From Didymella arachidicola (taxonomy: Eukaryota > Ascomycota > Dothideomycetes > Pleosporales > Didymellaceae), in contig CM049998.1 in NCBI GenBank assembly GCA_016630955.3, forward strand, positions 186,001 through 250,000: a stretch of 64,000 bases of DNA. The letters run 5' to 3'. The stretch's first letter is position 1; every line of letters begins with the position of its first letter. A program made the translations under genes and the position numbers. Below, in pieces: positions 46,417-57,027 of the stretch. Below the pieces are notes generated by a model. It searched no databases and had not been told where the DNA came from. It saw nothing but the letters and a program-made list of their open reading frames with translations.

Positions 46417-47439
46417 TCACTGATCGATGGAATCTGCCACCTTGATCACAACAGCGCCAACACCGGGTCCTTTGTTGAACATGCGATGCGCCTCCGGTAC
46501 CTCATCCAATGTCCAAAGCTTTCGGATAGGCACCTGGATCTCGCCTTTCCTCAGCATTTCCAACAACAGCTTCAGCTCCGGCTCAAAGGTGCTCTGATCC
46601 CGATCGATGTAGAAGAATGCCGTCCTGTTCGGGCAAAATACATTCAGGTTCTTCGACAAAAGCTTCGCAATTTGTGGCCACTGACTCCTGGTCTTTCCTC
46701 CATTAAGAACGTTATAGTTGCCTCCGTAGCCTATGAGCTTCCCGCCGCCCCTGGCCAGGATGTCCCAGCTTTCGTCATATGACTCGAAGCCCAGCGGGTC
46801 GAATACCACGTGTGCGCCGCCAATGGCATTCATAGCCATCATCCAGTCTTTGTTCGTGTATACGAAAGGATGAGCACCAGCGGCGCGTACAGCAGCGTGG
46901 TTGTACTCTGAAGCTGTCCCGTATACTTCTGCACCTTCCCGCTTGCACAGCGTGAGTAAGGCGTAGCCGACTGAGCCACTGAGACCGTGGATGAACACTC
47001 GCTGACCCTTTGATACCTTCCCAGAGCGGTACACCATGCCGTAGGCGGTAGTCCAGTCAAGGACGAGGGCCACAGCTTGTTGTAGATCGACGCCACCGGG
47101 AATGGGGATCAGGTATTTTTCGGGGAGATTGACAAATGTCGACTGGCCTTCATAGATGCAAAGACAACCAACCAGGGTACCAACGGGAAATTTGGGGTTC
47201 TTGGACCCGTTTTGAGTGATGTGGCCGATGCAGCTGTAGCCTGTGGTGAGAGGCGCGGGTTTCTGGTTCGGATAGCCACCAAGACGCATAGCGATATCTG
47301 AGCCACCAAATCCTGAGTAGAAAACCTTGAGCTGCACTTCGTTGGCTCCTGGAGGTGGAAGCTCGCTTGTAATAACCGAAACCTGGGACGCATCGCCGAA
47401 GCTTCTAATGTAGGATTTGCGGATGGTAGTTGTAGACAT
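46417..47439 (-). CDS. Zinc-independent MDR oxidoreductase (quinone-oxidoreductase-like)
   Basis: A single exon of 340 residues. The medium-chain fold is clear: an N-terminal GroES-like domain (ELPPPGANEVQLKVFYSGFGGSDIAMRLG) with GYSCIGHI, then a Rossmann domain with VFIHGLSGSVGYALLTLCKREGAEVYGTAS. The four structural-zinc Cys and the catalytic Cys/His of alcohol dehydrogenases are absent, which points to an NADPH-dependent quinone or enone reductase. The C-terminal segment GEIQVPIRKLWTLDEVPEAHRMF is the usual helix that covers the cofactor. No targeting signal is visible. Substrate unknown. Confidence 0.9.
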   Translation of the reverse strand: MSTTTIRKSYIRSFGDASQVSVITSELPPPGANEVQLKVFYSGFGGSDIAMRLGGYPNQKPAPLTTGYSCIGHITQNGSKNPKFPVGTLVGCLCIYEGQSTFVNLPEKYLIPIPGGVDLQQAVALVLDWTTAYGMVYRSGKVSKGQRVFIHGLSGSVGYALLTLCKREGAEVYGTASEYNHAAVRAAGAHPFVYTNKDWMMAMNAIGGAHVVFDPLGFESYDESWDILARGGGKLIGYGGNYNVLNGGKTRSQWPQIAKLLSKNLNVFCPNRTAFFYIDRDQSTFEPELKLLLEMLRKGEIQVPIRKLWTLDEVPEAHRMFNKGPGVGAVVIKVADSIDQ

Positions 47440-48232
47440 GTTTGTCGGGGTTGTTTCTGATCGAGTTCGGTTTTGTGCTTGAGGTAAGAAGAATGAGGGG
47501 TGGTTTTCCTCGACTAGTCGAAGCTGGAGTGCAGTGTATTGAGTTGAGGGTGATAATGATATGTATTTGCGTCTTTATGGACCTCATCCCTATAGTTCTA
47601 AAGCCCTCCGGCGCTGAATCAACTCTGTTCGGCAAACGGGCAGTCTCCAGCTGCTGTGCAATCCTCGTAAGGCCCATTGTGAGCGACGGTCGAATTCGGT
47701 TGTGATGAAGGCCAAGCCGCTGCAATGTTGTAGTCAGCTGGGCGCTGGCGGAAAGGCAGAGGAGCCGCTCGGTCGGTCTTTCCCCCGGCTGACACTAGGT
47801 AACCTCTTTTGGTCAATCTTGCGCACTAGTAGCATTGCCTCCACATGACCTCATTCTCCAGACACACACATCGTCCAAGGTGTCGTTGTGCGACCGTTTT
47901 TGCTTTTCCTTTGACACCGATTTCGTGCGACGCCAGTTCCCATAGCACTTGCCTCATTCATCACCTTATGCATACCCCTGACGCAAGTCATTAACAGCCA
48001 CCGACAAGGTCGGAAGCTCGTGCAGAAGCGAGATATTGTGGAGGATCTGCACGCCTCGCAGGCGCCTCGCATGATCCACGACTGTACGAGTTCTGAGTTT
48101 CAAGCGCACATCACAATAGCATGGACACAAATAGCGTTCAGAACTGACAGGTTGTTCATGAAGTGTACTGGAATTCCGAAATACATGCAGCAGAGCCAAC
48201 CAGTGCATAGACCTTCAAGCAGCTAGCCCAAA
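47440..48232. other. Intergenic upstream of the MDR gene
   Basis: About 790 bases; no gene recognised on either strand. The part next to 47440 should hold the MDR promoter. Confidence 0.35.
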
Positions 48233-49928
48233 TTACTTTCGCCCTGAACAGCAGCCGAACAGCGCTTGCCAAACACCTCGCTTCGGGCCGGGCCTTGCGT
48301 TTTCCTGCGTCCTTTCAGCTGTGGTTCGGTCTGCCACCTTTCCTCTCTTGTCTTCACAAGAGGTAGTCGCGAAACTGCTGTCCTCGGCCTTGCTCGAATG
48401 TGTCCCGCCTGATGCGCGTGGCGCCTGAAGCGGATGCTCGACCAGATACTTCTCCATAAAATCCAACAAAGCTTCTACATCCCTGAGTGTGCTCATAGCG
48501 CCTAATGTGACCCTGACCATTCCATAGGGTATGTCGCCGCGGACATCATCGCCGGGCTGGTTGCAACGAAAGCCGGAGTCGAATGCCGCTCTTAAGTCAT
48601 TCGCTGACAAACCTAGTGCCGATGCCATACCCGCTGGGTTGCAGAGTGAGCCGGTACGGACGTGTATCTCGTTTGCTCTGAGGAGAGCGCCCACCCCGAA
48701 CACGCTTCTCCAGGACCCATCGCCTCTCTTGACGGTGAAAGTGATTGTTGCGCCCTGTGACGTCGAGTCACCGTACTTGGATGTCGGGGCCTTATAGACA
48801 TGGCAGACAGGTGTCCCGTTGCTATGCTTTAGACTGACCAACCGCTCGTAAAGTGTTTTTGCCAGCCATCCTGTGTGCTTTGAAACTTGTGCTAAGCCGT
48901 CGAACAGGTTTGTGTGTGTGTCAATGGCGCAGCTCAGAGCCAATATACTGCGGATGGCAATCGTGCCATCTTCTAAGCGTGCATGTACACTGCTCTCCTT
49001 GCGCTCAACCCATGGTGTACCAATACAACCTATCATCTCAGTGGTGCCTCCTCCAAAGTACTTGCGCTGCCCTAAAACATGAGCAGACGCTTTGCGAACT
49101 ATCAAAGCGCCAAGGTCAGGAAAGCCAAAAATCTTGTAGAATGACATTGACACAAAATCCGGCGCCGTGGTATGGTTGCTAAGGTCTAGTGGACTGGTCG
49201 ACACTAGAGCCGCCGCGTCTAGCAGTGTGAACGTGTTCTCGTGTTGTGCGGATCCTCGGACCTCGGCGGCCCACTTCAGAGGTAGGCGTTCGCCGTTCAT
49301 ATTCGACTGGGCTGGGTAGGCGAACAGAAGAGGGTGGGTTGCTGCTTCCCTATCAGGTAAGAGCTTTCCACCACTCAGCCAAAACTCCATCTCTTCAGCT
49401 GTGGCCAAACAATGACTACGCCGTGCTTGCTCACGCACCCCAACAAGGCTGGTGTGGGCATTGAAGTGGTAAAGATAGTCAAAACCTTGCTCGTGTCCAG
49501 CAAAGCACTCCATCACGAGCTTGACAGCAGCCGTGGCATTTGCCGTAAACACGACATCCCACTGGCTTGGGTCTGCACGGAATAGCCTTAGCACCTTCAG
49601 CCTAGTCTGCTCCACCATAAGCGCAGAGAAGCTAGGTCTCGATGCATCCGAGTGTGGGTTCGATAGGATTGACGCCTTCATATGCGTGCAGAAGGACTCC
49701 ATGAGTGATTTGCTAGCTAGCGTTGTACCGCCATGATCGAGGTAGGTGATACCTGCTTTGGTCAGCACTGGTATGTCGAGACTATGCGATGAACCTACCT
49801 CTCAACATTGGGTACTCTGTCTCTCTCATGATCTCTGTTCGTCTGTTGTACGCCAGTCGTTCCTCAACTTCCAGGATCGACTCCTTACTCCTCCAAACCA
49901 GCGGTTGCAGAATCGAAATTGAAGGCAT
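48233..49928 (-). CDS. Class V aminotransferase-fold protein, MoCo-sulfurase N-domain-like
   Basis: Two exons, 49928..49799 and 49752..48233 (intron 46 bp), 549 residues. The splice rebuilds RETEYPMLRGITYLDHGGTTL, the conserved start of molybdenum-cofactor sulfurases. The PLP-binding Lys is in SMSFYKIFGFPDLGAL, and the substrate-Cys loop region reads RTGSLCNPAG. Unlike full sulfurases such as Aspergillus HxB, there is no C-terminal MOSC domain; after about residue 475 the protein is Ser/Thr/Glu-rich and ends GCCSGRK. It may be a free-standing Cys desulfurase or sulfurtransferase relative. A nearer acceptor at 49767 would give a 31-bp intron, too short, so the 46-bp intron is preferred. Confidence 0.88.
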
Positions 49929-51330
49929 TACGGTTACAATAGATGACCAGCAGACTGTTCTATACTCAGCGCCGCTGCGATGTGTGGTACTCGGGGGTTT
50001 CCATACACCTTTTATGTCTTTTGTAGTGACTGCATGAGTAGTCAAGCCATTCGAGCTACTGGAGTGCATACTTGTCGAATTCAGCTTTGCGCAGATCCAG
50101 GTTGAGCTACAATTAACGATAGCAGACAGTAGCTCCAACAGAACGGCGTCCACCTACTCCATTAGCTGTCGACTCGCCAATTCAATATTAAATAAACTTA
50201 CAATTTGGCGAGCTGAATCCGATATCACTCAAGGCGACACGATCACAGAGCTCGAAGTGCTGAGCAATAAACTATTCGATCTTTGCTTTTCAGCGGCGGT
50301 CTAGGCATTGGATTGGGCTAGGAGTGTCTCAGTATATGTCACAGCCTGTGGTGGCAAGCGGGAACGCTAGTATATGAGTGCGGAAATCCATGATGGAGAT
50401 TGCTTTCTATTTCAGTGGCGCAGGATGTAGGCAGGACGCTTGGAGCGGGTAGGTCTCCTTGTCGAATAAGAGGAACCAAGAAACCCTGTCCCGGGACCTG
50501 GGCACATATCGGCAGTGTCAAACATTCATTGAACCACTGCCTTGTTTGGCCCCTATGCTCCGCCATGGATCCACGTCAGTGGACGAATGGTTGGAGACCA
50601 GGTGTCAGCCTTGCACCGTTAGCTCAATCGAGCTGACGGCTGCATACACACACAGTAAGTCTTCCATGATCTTTACATTGTCTCGATATTGGATTTACGC
50701 ATCAAACATGACTTTGCATAGTAAGCGCTCACTCTCTGATGACCTAATTGCGGCATGTTGAGCTTCGCGACATCACATTCTCCGAAATGCAGAGTGGCAA
50801 GTTGCAAGTCCACCCTTGATCCGCGACTAATAACGGTTACGGCTTCAGTCTTTGTCATGGATATTCTGAAAAGGGGCTACTGCAAACATCTTCCAGATCG
50901 TCCTTCAGATCTGGGTCTCGCGTGCCGTCCTGATGACCGGAAAGCCCCGGTGCTGTATTCGATCTTGTCCTCGGCACGCTTGGGATCCTTCGTCCACTCT
51001 TCCAATCCTTCACGATCCTTCACATTATAGAGACTAGCGAATGAAGAATTGGATATGACGATTGACTCGAAAGGAAGGGCACCCAAGTCCGTGGCCAATA
51101 CCCTCCGAGCCCACTGTGGATTGTTTCTTTCGGTAATCTGAGGACGCGGAAAAGCAAAGAAAGAAGCCCAATAGGATGGAACCTGGACTGGACGGGACCC
51201 TGCGCAAATCACTCGGACCGTTTCGGCTTCGGCGTCCGTCAGTGCATTATGGTAAGTGACTGTGGCGTAGGCGGCACAGCTGTTACGTGCTCGTGCGTGA
51301 TCTTAGAGCTCCAGCTCAGCGCTAACGTTA
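49929..51330. other. Intergenic with a possible gene fragment
   Basis: About 1.4 kb between the sulfurase-like gene and the second transposon. A minus-strand frame open from about 51303 to 50877 has protein-like composition (for example NNPQWARRVLATDLGALPF) but lacks a convincing start and matches no family I know. It may be a decayed gene piece. The rest shows nothing. Confidence 0.35.
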
Positions 51331-53465
51331 CCGAGTTCGGCCTCGTGATGCACACGGCGCGTGATGCACACCCCACCAACTTTCGCACCCCAGAATAAGT
51401 GAGGTTATTGATCGACACCACAACGCTACTATCGCGAGATAAGTTGGTGGATTACTATATAGACTATTGCGAAACTTTTGGCTACCACAGTTTTTTTGGA
51501 GGACGCGTGGTGCGGCCAGTAGACGTTGTTGTGGGTGAAGGTGGTAAGGGCGCCTTATGGGCAGCCACCTGCCTTCGCACAGCACCACCACCACGATTCT
51601 TTGTTACTTTTGACTGAGATCTCTGTGAGGCCTTACTCTTAGCCTGTTTAGGCAATTGGGTACTTTTTTCTGCGTTGCTCTTGCGCTGAGCCTCTTCTTT
51701 ACAAGCCTCAATTTGAGCGCGCTTTGCAGCCTGTGCCTTAGCTGTCAATACCTTCTTCTTCTCTCGCTCAACACGCTTATCTTCCTTCTCCTTCGCTTGA
51801 ATAAGCTTCTTCTGGTGTTGAAGCTCCTTCTTAGTAGCTTTTGCTGCCTCCGCAGCGCGCTCTAGGTCCTCTTTTGCCTGGAGTTCTTGCTTCGCGCGCT
51901 CAATGCGTGAAGGACTCCACAAGACTGCACCACCACTGTCATTACCGTCAATAGGTTGCAAAGGTAGTACCCTCCGCTTTCTCTTCTTATTCTTATTAGC
52001 CTTTAGAGCCTCTTCTAGGCCTTCAATCCGAGCTTCTTGGACTTCTAATCGCACGTGGAGTTGGTGAAGGGCTTGATCAACTGCCTCATCAGCACTGGAC
52101 CTATCCTCTTCTCTTGCACGCTTAAGTAGCCGCTGCGTCTTGCGCCAACTAGGTGAACCTGGTGCAGGCTGAGGCCCTGTAGGCTCTGAGGTCGTGCTAG
52201 GCGTCCTTGGTGTTGGTATTCTGAACTTCTTGAGCACGACGTCGGCATCTGGTGGGTGGATTCCAGTACACTTAAAGGCCTGTACAACGAGGTCTTTGGT
52301 GAAGGTCTTCTTCCAAGCTGCCCAAAAGAGCGGGAAGAAGTCAGCTTGACCTACAGGCACCCACCCCTCTGTGGTATGGCCGCGGTGAAGGAGTTCCATG
52401 GAGTAGCTCTGTGCCAACGGCCCAAAGCACGCTACATCAAGCGGCTGAAGCGCGTGGGTTGCGTGCGGAGGGAATATAAGTAGGAGAATCTTGTTAGCAT
52501 GAGCGTATTCGATGAAGGCCTGGGTAACGTGACTGCCGTGGCCATCAAGGATCAAGAGCCTGTACTTCCCTCGCGCTCTTACTCTTGTATAGCGATCAAA
52601 CACCTGCTTCAGCCAGGCAACACCAAGAGCATCATTTATCCAGCCATTTACTGAGGTACCAAAGTGTATATCGTGTTTCCCTGCGTCGACGCGCTGCACC
52701 CAGCTCTCTTGGAGCTGGAGAGACGATGAAGGATAGATGACTGCGGGCGGCAACGCATAACCATCAGCTCCTACTGCTCCTACTACTGTCACCCACTTCC
52801 TGTTGCCATCATGAGATGCTAGCTTGTATTTCCGGCGCCCAAAGAGTCGCTTATCGAAGATTCTGACGCCCTTTGACATCACTCCAATCATGAATCCCTT
52901 CTCATCCATATTGTACGTGTTTTCAGGCTCTATTGAATGCTGCTTGATTGTACTGTGCAGCAGGTCAAAATAAGAGCTAAAGGATTCATATGAAGCAGCA
53001 TCGTGACGTGATTTTTCCATAGGCGTGGTCCAGGCTGTGAGAAGGTCGTCGGGGTAGCGATGAAGGAAGCGCGATACCCATCGATCGGAGGGCTCCCATT
53101 GACACAGCGACTTCACGATTCTCCGCAGGATCTTTCTTGTAGGCATAAGGTGTCTCTCGGTAAGTGATTTGACGTATTGTACAACCTCTATTTCATCGCG
53201 TGGGTGGAGAACTAGCTGGTGTTTTGATTTGACCTCATTTGACGCGCATACACCTTGGTGCCTTCGGCTCAACGTAGTGCGACAACAACCGTGTTTCTGG
53301 GCAAGATCTTTATACGTAAAATGTTCTCCATACTTCAAAGTAGCTAGCTCTGCGAGGGCTTCTTTTAACGGCATCGTGGGGTTGAGTTATGGGGGGGTGC
53401 GCAGTATAGGTCAATGTTGGTGGGGTGTGCATCACGCGCCGCGTGCATCACGAGGCCGAACACGC
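51331..53465 (-). mobile_element. Complete pogo-like DNA transposon (element 2)
   Basis: 2,135 bases flanked by TA duplications (51329-51330 and 53466-53467). The terminal inverted repeats are about 50 bases with three mismatches, and include TTCGGCCTCGTGATGCAC and a second CGTGATGCACAC copy 16 bases further in, followed by CCCACCAAC. This is the terminal layout of element 1 with different repeat units. The single intact transposase gene is on the minus strand. Confidence 0.94.
51482..53374 (-). CDS. Pogo-like DDE transposase with Lys-rich coiled-coil tail
   Basis: A single exon of 630 residues. The N-terminal helix-turn-helix (FTYKDLAQKHGCCRTTLSRRHQGV) and a CENP-B-type second helix set (WVSRFLHRYPDDLLTAW) bind DNA. 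The DDE catalytic residues are in [26 protein letters not shown] and ATHALQPLDVACFGPL (DDD). From about residue 410 on it is a charged tail with two helices and a long Lys/Glu/Ala coiled coil, then a basic end (TSTGRTTRPPKKLW). It lacks the zinc knuckle of the other transposase. No lesion was seen. It shares limited overall similarity with the first one. Confidence 0.95.
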   Translation of the reverse strand: MPLKEALAELATLKYGEHFTYKDLAQKHGCCRTTLSRRHQGVCASNEVKSKHQLVLHPRDEIEVVQYVKSLTERHLMPTRKILRRIVKSLCQWEPSDRWVSRFLHRYPDDLLTAWTTPMEKSRHDAASYESFSSYFDLLHSTIKQHSIEPENTYNMDEKGFMIGVMSKGVRIFDKRLFGRRKYKLASHDGNRKWVTVVGAVGADGYALPPAVIYPSSSLQLQESWVQRVDAGKHDIHFGTSVNGWINDALGVAWLKQVFDRYTRVRARGKYRLLILDGHGSHVTQAFIEYAHANKILLLIFPPHATHALQPLDVACFGPLAQSYSMELLHRGHTTEGWVPVGQADFFPLFWAAWKKTFTKDLVVQAFKCTGIHPPDADVVLKKFRIPTPRTPSTTSEPTGPQPAPGSPSWRKTQRLLKRAREEDRSSADEAVDQALHQLHVRLEVQEARIEGLEEALKANKNKKRKRRVLPLQPIDGNDSGGAVLWSPSRIERAKQELQAKEDLERAAEAAKATKKELQHQKKLIQAKEKEDKRVEREKKKVLTAKAQAAKRAQIEACKEEAQRKSNAEKSTQLPKQAKSKASQRSQSKVTKNRGGGAVRRQVAAHKAPLPPSPTTTSTGRTTRPPKKLW

Positions 53466-56400
53466 TAGGCCGCAAGCGCGGATGGCTTAAAGAACTTCGA
53501 ACCTCTACGCACCTCTTGTTGCCCTGATTTACCTTTGCCAACGCGACCTTGACAATCTTTCAAATCCCCTGCATTTTATTTGAGTGTGATGCAGGACTTG
53601 TTTATAGTACCTTACACAAAGACACAAAGGCTCGTTGCCCTGAATGTGGATTGCATGATCTCGAGGAGTCTACGGAGACCATGTAATGAATTACCTCAAA
53701 TTTGGCATTATCACTGGTTATCAAAAATAGCCACTCAGCCTGGAAAAATATAAGGCCTACCATACAAGTGCCGGGGCAGTCGCGAAGGTGGTCAGCACGC
53801 GTCGGGTAAAAGTGTGTGCCAAGCTGTGGCACCGTTTTTGCTGGAATCAGCATCATCAGCACGCTTTGTGCGCTGAAAAAGCTACAAATTAGACCAAATG
53901 ACGGTGAGGCTGAGTTGAATTAAAAGCCGAGACATAAGAGACGATAATAAAGGAAGGTTGCCAACTCCCGAATGCAAAGCGCTTGCCGGACAGTTGGTAT
54001 TAACAGATGACTTTCGCATACCGTGGCCATGGTACACAGGACTCACCTGAAACTTGATTGTATATGTCGGATTGACAGGTACACAGAGACGTGTAGGATG
54101 CATGGGGTTCGCATGCATCTGCTGTAATACCTTGGCTACCATGGCATGCAGGAAACCTGGCTGGATATCTGCAACTGTTCCTGGCGGGCCTGCATAAGTG
54201 AATCAATATCATGATCTTATTTGCAGCAGACAGGAGAAAATATCCCGAGTGCAAGCCTAGAGGCATACTCGAGCGCGGTAGCAGGTTTTCCATGCATGGT
54301 CGTGCAACTCGGTCATATGGAAAACATAGGCGCGATAGTCTTGTGGATTACACCACTGTATCGCGTGTTGAAATCATCAAAGACCTTTTCGGAAGGTAGT
54401 GACTATCATGTTGGGTGAGATTCGGTATGAGCGACCGAGACCAATATCTCCGGGTAGATGACCGAGAGCGTGGGCGAATCGATCCTTCCGGCACTCGATT
54501 CGCTATCGGATAGCATACGACATGACCGGGCTCTGAGCATCGTCTATCAAGCAGCTATTGCGCGAGGGTCACGATCGATTCTCCTTTGTGTGAGTGTTCC
54601 TGACATCTATCTCTACCAAATTCTGTAGTCCGCTCGTCATCGTAGGTTCAGAAAAGCTTTTCCGCATTTTCGAGGGAAATCTTGACTATGACAATGGCAT
54701 TTTGTCTCATAGTGGGGCAGCGCGGCATCCTTTCAGAGAGGGTCGCCCTTGCTGAAATCCTTCACAACTGTAAAATGCATCCACTCACCGTCTACCGTCA
54801 GGCATGTGCCAATGTTTACATCGTCTTGCAAACAAACGCCCTCTATTATGAAGCACTCATCGTGCCTGCGTCGATGCAGTCCTGATTACTCTGCTTTGCG
54901 ATGTCAGTACGAGGCGTTGGATGTAGTGGGACGTATAGTACGGGTGTATCGTATGTATAAGCTATCGAACTAAGTATGGAGCTCGCTATCTGAAGTAGGG
55001 ATGCACTAGTGCATCACCTGACATTAGAGCTCTCGTACCGACAGGCGTCGGCTTCACATTCTTCATCTATATGAGAAACTTGACGGCAGTCCCAAAAAGC
55101 CAGATCATCACATGGATTCACAAACGCTTAGGACGCTCTTTGCTCATCGTTCTATCTACAATGTGTTCATCATTCGTCAAGGCGCTGATACATCGCTCGG
55201 TATGCCGCGTCCAGTGTGAGGTAAGCTACCTATAGATTGAAAATTCCGTTCTCCACAGCACTACAGACTCTAGAGAGCCACAGGGAAATGGCTAATGTCT
55301 GACTTATTGGACTACTGCTAGCCGTAATGAGCTCCGAGTCCAGATCATAGGGTGTCTTCACGAAATCGTCATGTAGGAGGATTGGCAACATGGGTGATGT
55401 CAGATCTCAAGACCGATTTGGCGTTGCGAAGCAATTAGTTGAGGCTGACGCCGATTACCACGTTACTTTCGCTTCGACGCCGTGTCAGCAGCAAATGTTC
55501 TGACAGCTGCCACCTGGATCTCCGGATGCGTGACTTCCTCTCGAAACAGCAAACTCCACTACTGTTCGAGAAGTCTGCAAAAATCTGATGGCCTCTTTTA
55601 AGACTTTCCACTTCTTTGATGGCGCTGTACAGGCGGCGGAGAAGTAGTAACAACAAAGAGTCTGTTACTATGCCACAGGAGATTCAAGTCTACTGAAAGG
55701 GATGAAACAAGATGATTAGTGATGAGCGAATGAAGCCTTGCTGTTTGGCGAACAGTTATCGATCAGACACAGGCGTTCCATTACCAGAAATCACTCTCCA
55801 ACCCAAGCAATCGCAACTTGGAAGCTCCGATGATCTGCTATAGATCAGGGAAAATACCATACCACATTGCAAAAGTTTTGGCATGCGGTGAATAGATGTA
55901 TCTGATGTTGATCAGGTGTACCTGAGGTTCTCGTAGGTAGAGATGTAAGCGGTCGAGATCATGCATGTCTCTTGATAGCCGCAGCTAGCGAGATCTGAAA
56001 GTTGCGAAGACTTCGAGACGTATTCTTCGCATGCTCGTATGAGTGGCTGGTGATACGAAAACTTTGACCGTATTCTGAGTCTCCCAACTCTATTGCATCA
56101 TCTGAACACTTTCCAGATAGTTCGCTCAAATTGCAACAGAAGTCAACCTGCTCTTTTTGCAGGACCAACATGCATTCGTTAAGTTGGGAGTCCTTCTCTA
56201 CAAGAGCTTTGCTGCATGGAGAGGCGTGCCCAATATATGGTGGTCGATCATGGGAGGTGTGACCTTGGTGTCTGCTCATGCAGCTTTGACGTTGAAGAAG
56301 GTACCGTGGGCTGATCGCAAATAGCTGACGACTGGCATGCAAAGACTAACCTCGGTAAGGCGCACATACAAGGAACACGCATTCCCATCAAGCCCTGGAC

Positions 56401-57027
56401 ACTAGATTAGGTAGAGAAAGACGTCAAGGCATCCGTACGATTGACAAACACGCAGTGTTCTACCCGCCAGATTTGGGGTCGAGTCGCTAGGATCGACTCG
56501 AACAATCTTGGTGACCACCAAAATGACACCCATGCACTTAACACCTTCTGTCCAAAGTCCTTATCAACAGGCAGCACACGAGTCGATAGCGGATCGGGAT
56601 AGCCTATGTGATGTTTTACCCCGGTAAACCTATGCGCCCCAAATTTCTGATATGCTTATCCAGCGAGATGTGCGGGGGACCAGCTTGGCAACAGGACAAC
56701 AGGCGAGTGCCAGGAAACAGCCAAGCCGTACCATGCTGTATACAGTGTGAGGTACGCAATATGATTCGAAGATAGCTTGTTGACGGGACGCCTTTGCTCA
56801 AGGATATCCACGATCCTCGCGCTCTTGCGTTTGTGTTATGGCGAGAAAGGCGGTTCTCGAACTACGCTCGCGAGTACACTTACCTCGTATGGGACCGAGC
56901 AAGCTAGCCTCTTCTTTGACACGAAAGTATAAAGTTGGGATTGACCCTTACGTCTGTCAAAGTCGCGTTGACACTTCAAAGTTGACTCGAACGGTTGTGT
57001 AGCTTAAGCTTAACCCTGCGTACGACC
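53466..57027. other. Gene-poor 3.5-kb stretch
   Basis: I read both strands and found only short frames (longest about 127 codons, 55959..56342, minus) without family resemblance. No tRNA, no inverted terminal repeats and no tandem array are evident. It could hold decayed sequence or regulatory DNA of the transporter gene, whose promoter must lie at the right end. Confidence 0.35.

Noticed and set aside
49767..49798. 31-bp intron in the sulfurase-like gene
   Set aside because: Shorter than all other introns here. The acceptor at 49753 gives 46 bp and rebuilds the conserved family sequence.
53466..53600. Short coding-like stretch right of element 2
   Set aside because: At most about 36 codons between stops on the minus strand; not enough to call a gene or to link it with the fragment left of the element.
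55959..56342. 127-codon minus-strand frame in the gene-poor stretch
   Set aside because: Unconvincing start, no recognisable domain, and surrounding frames are equally random.
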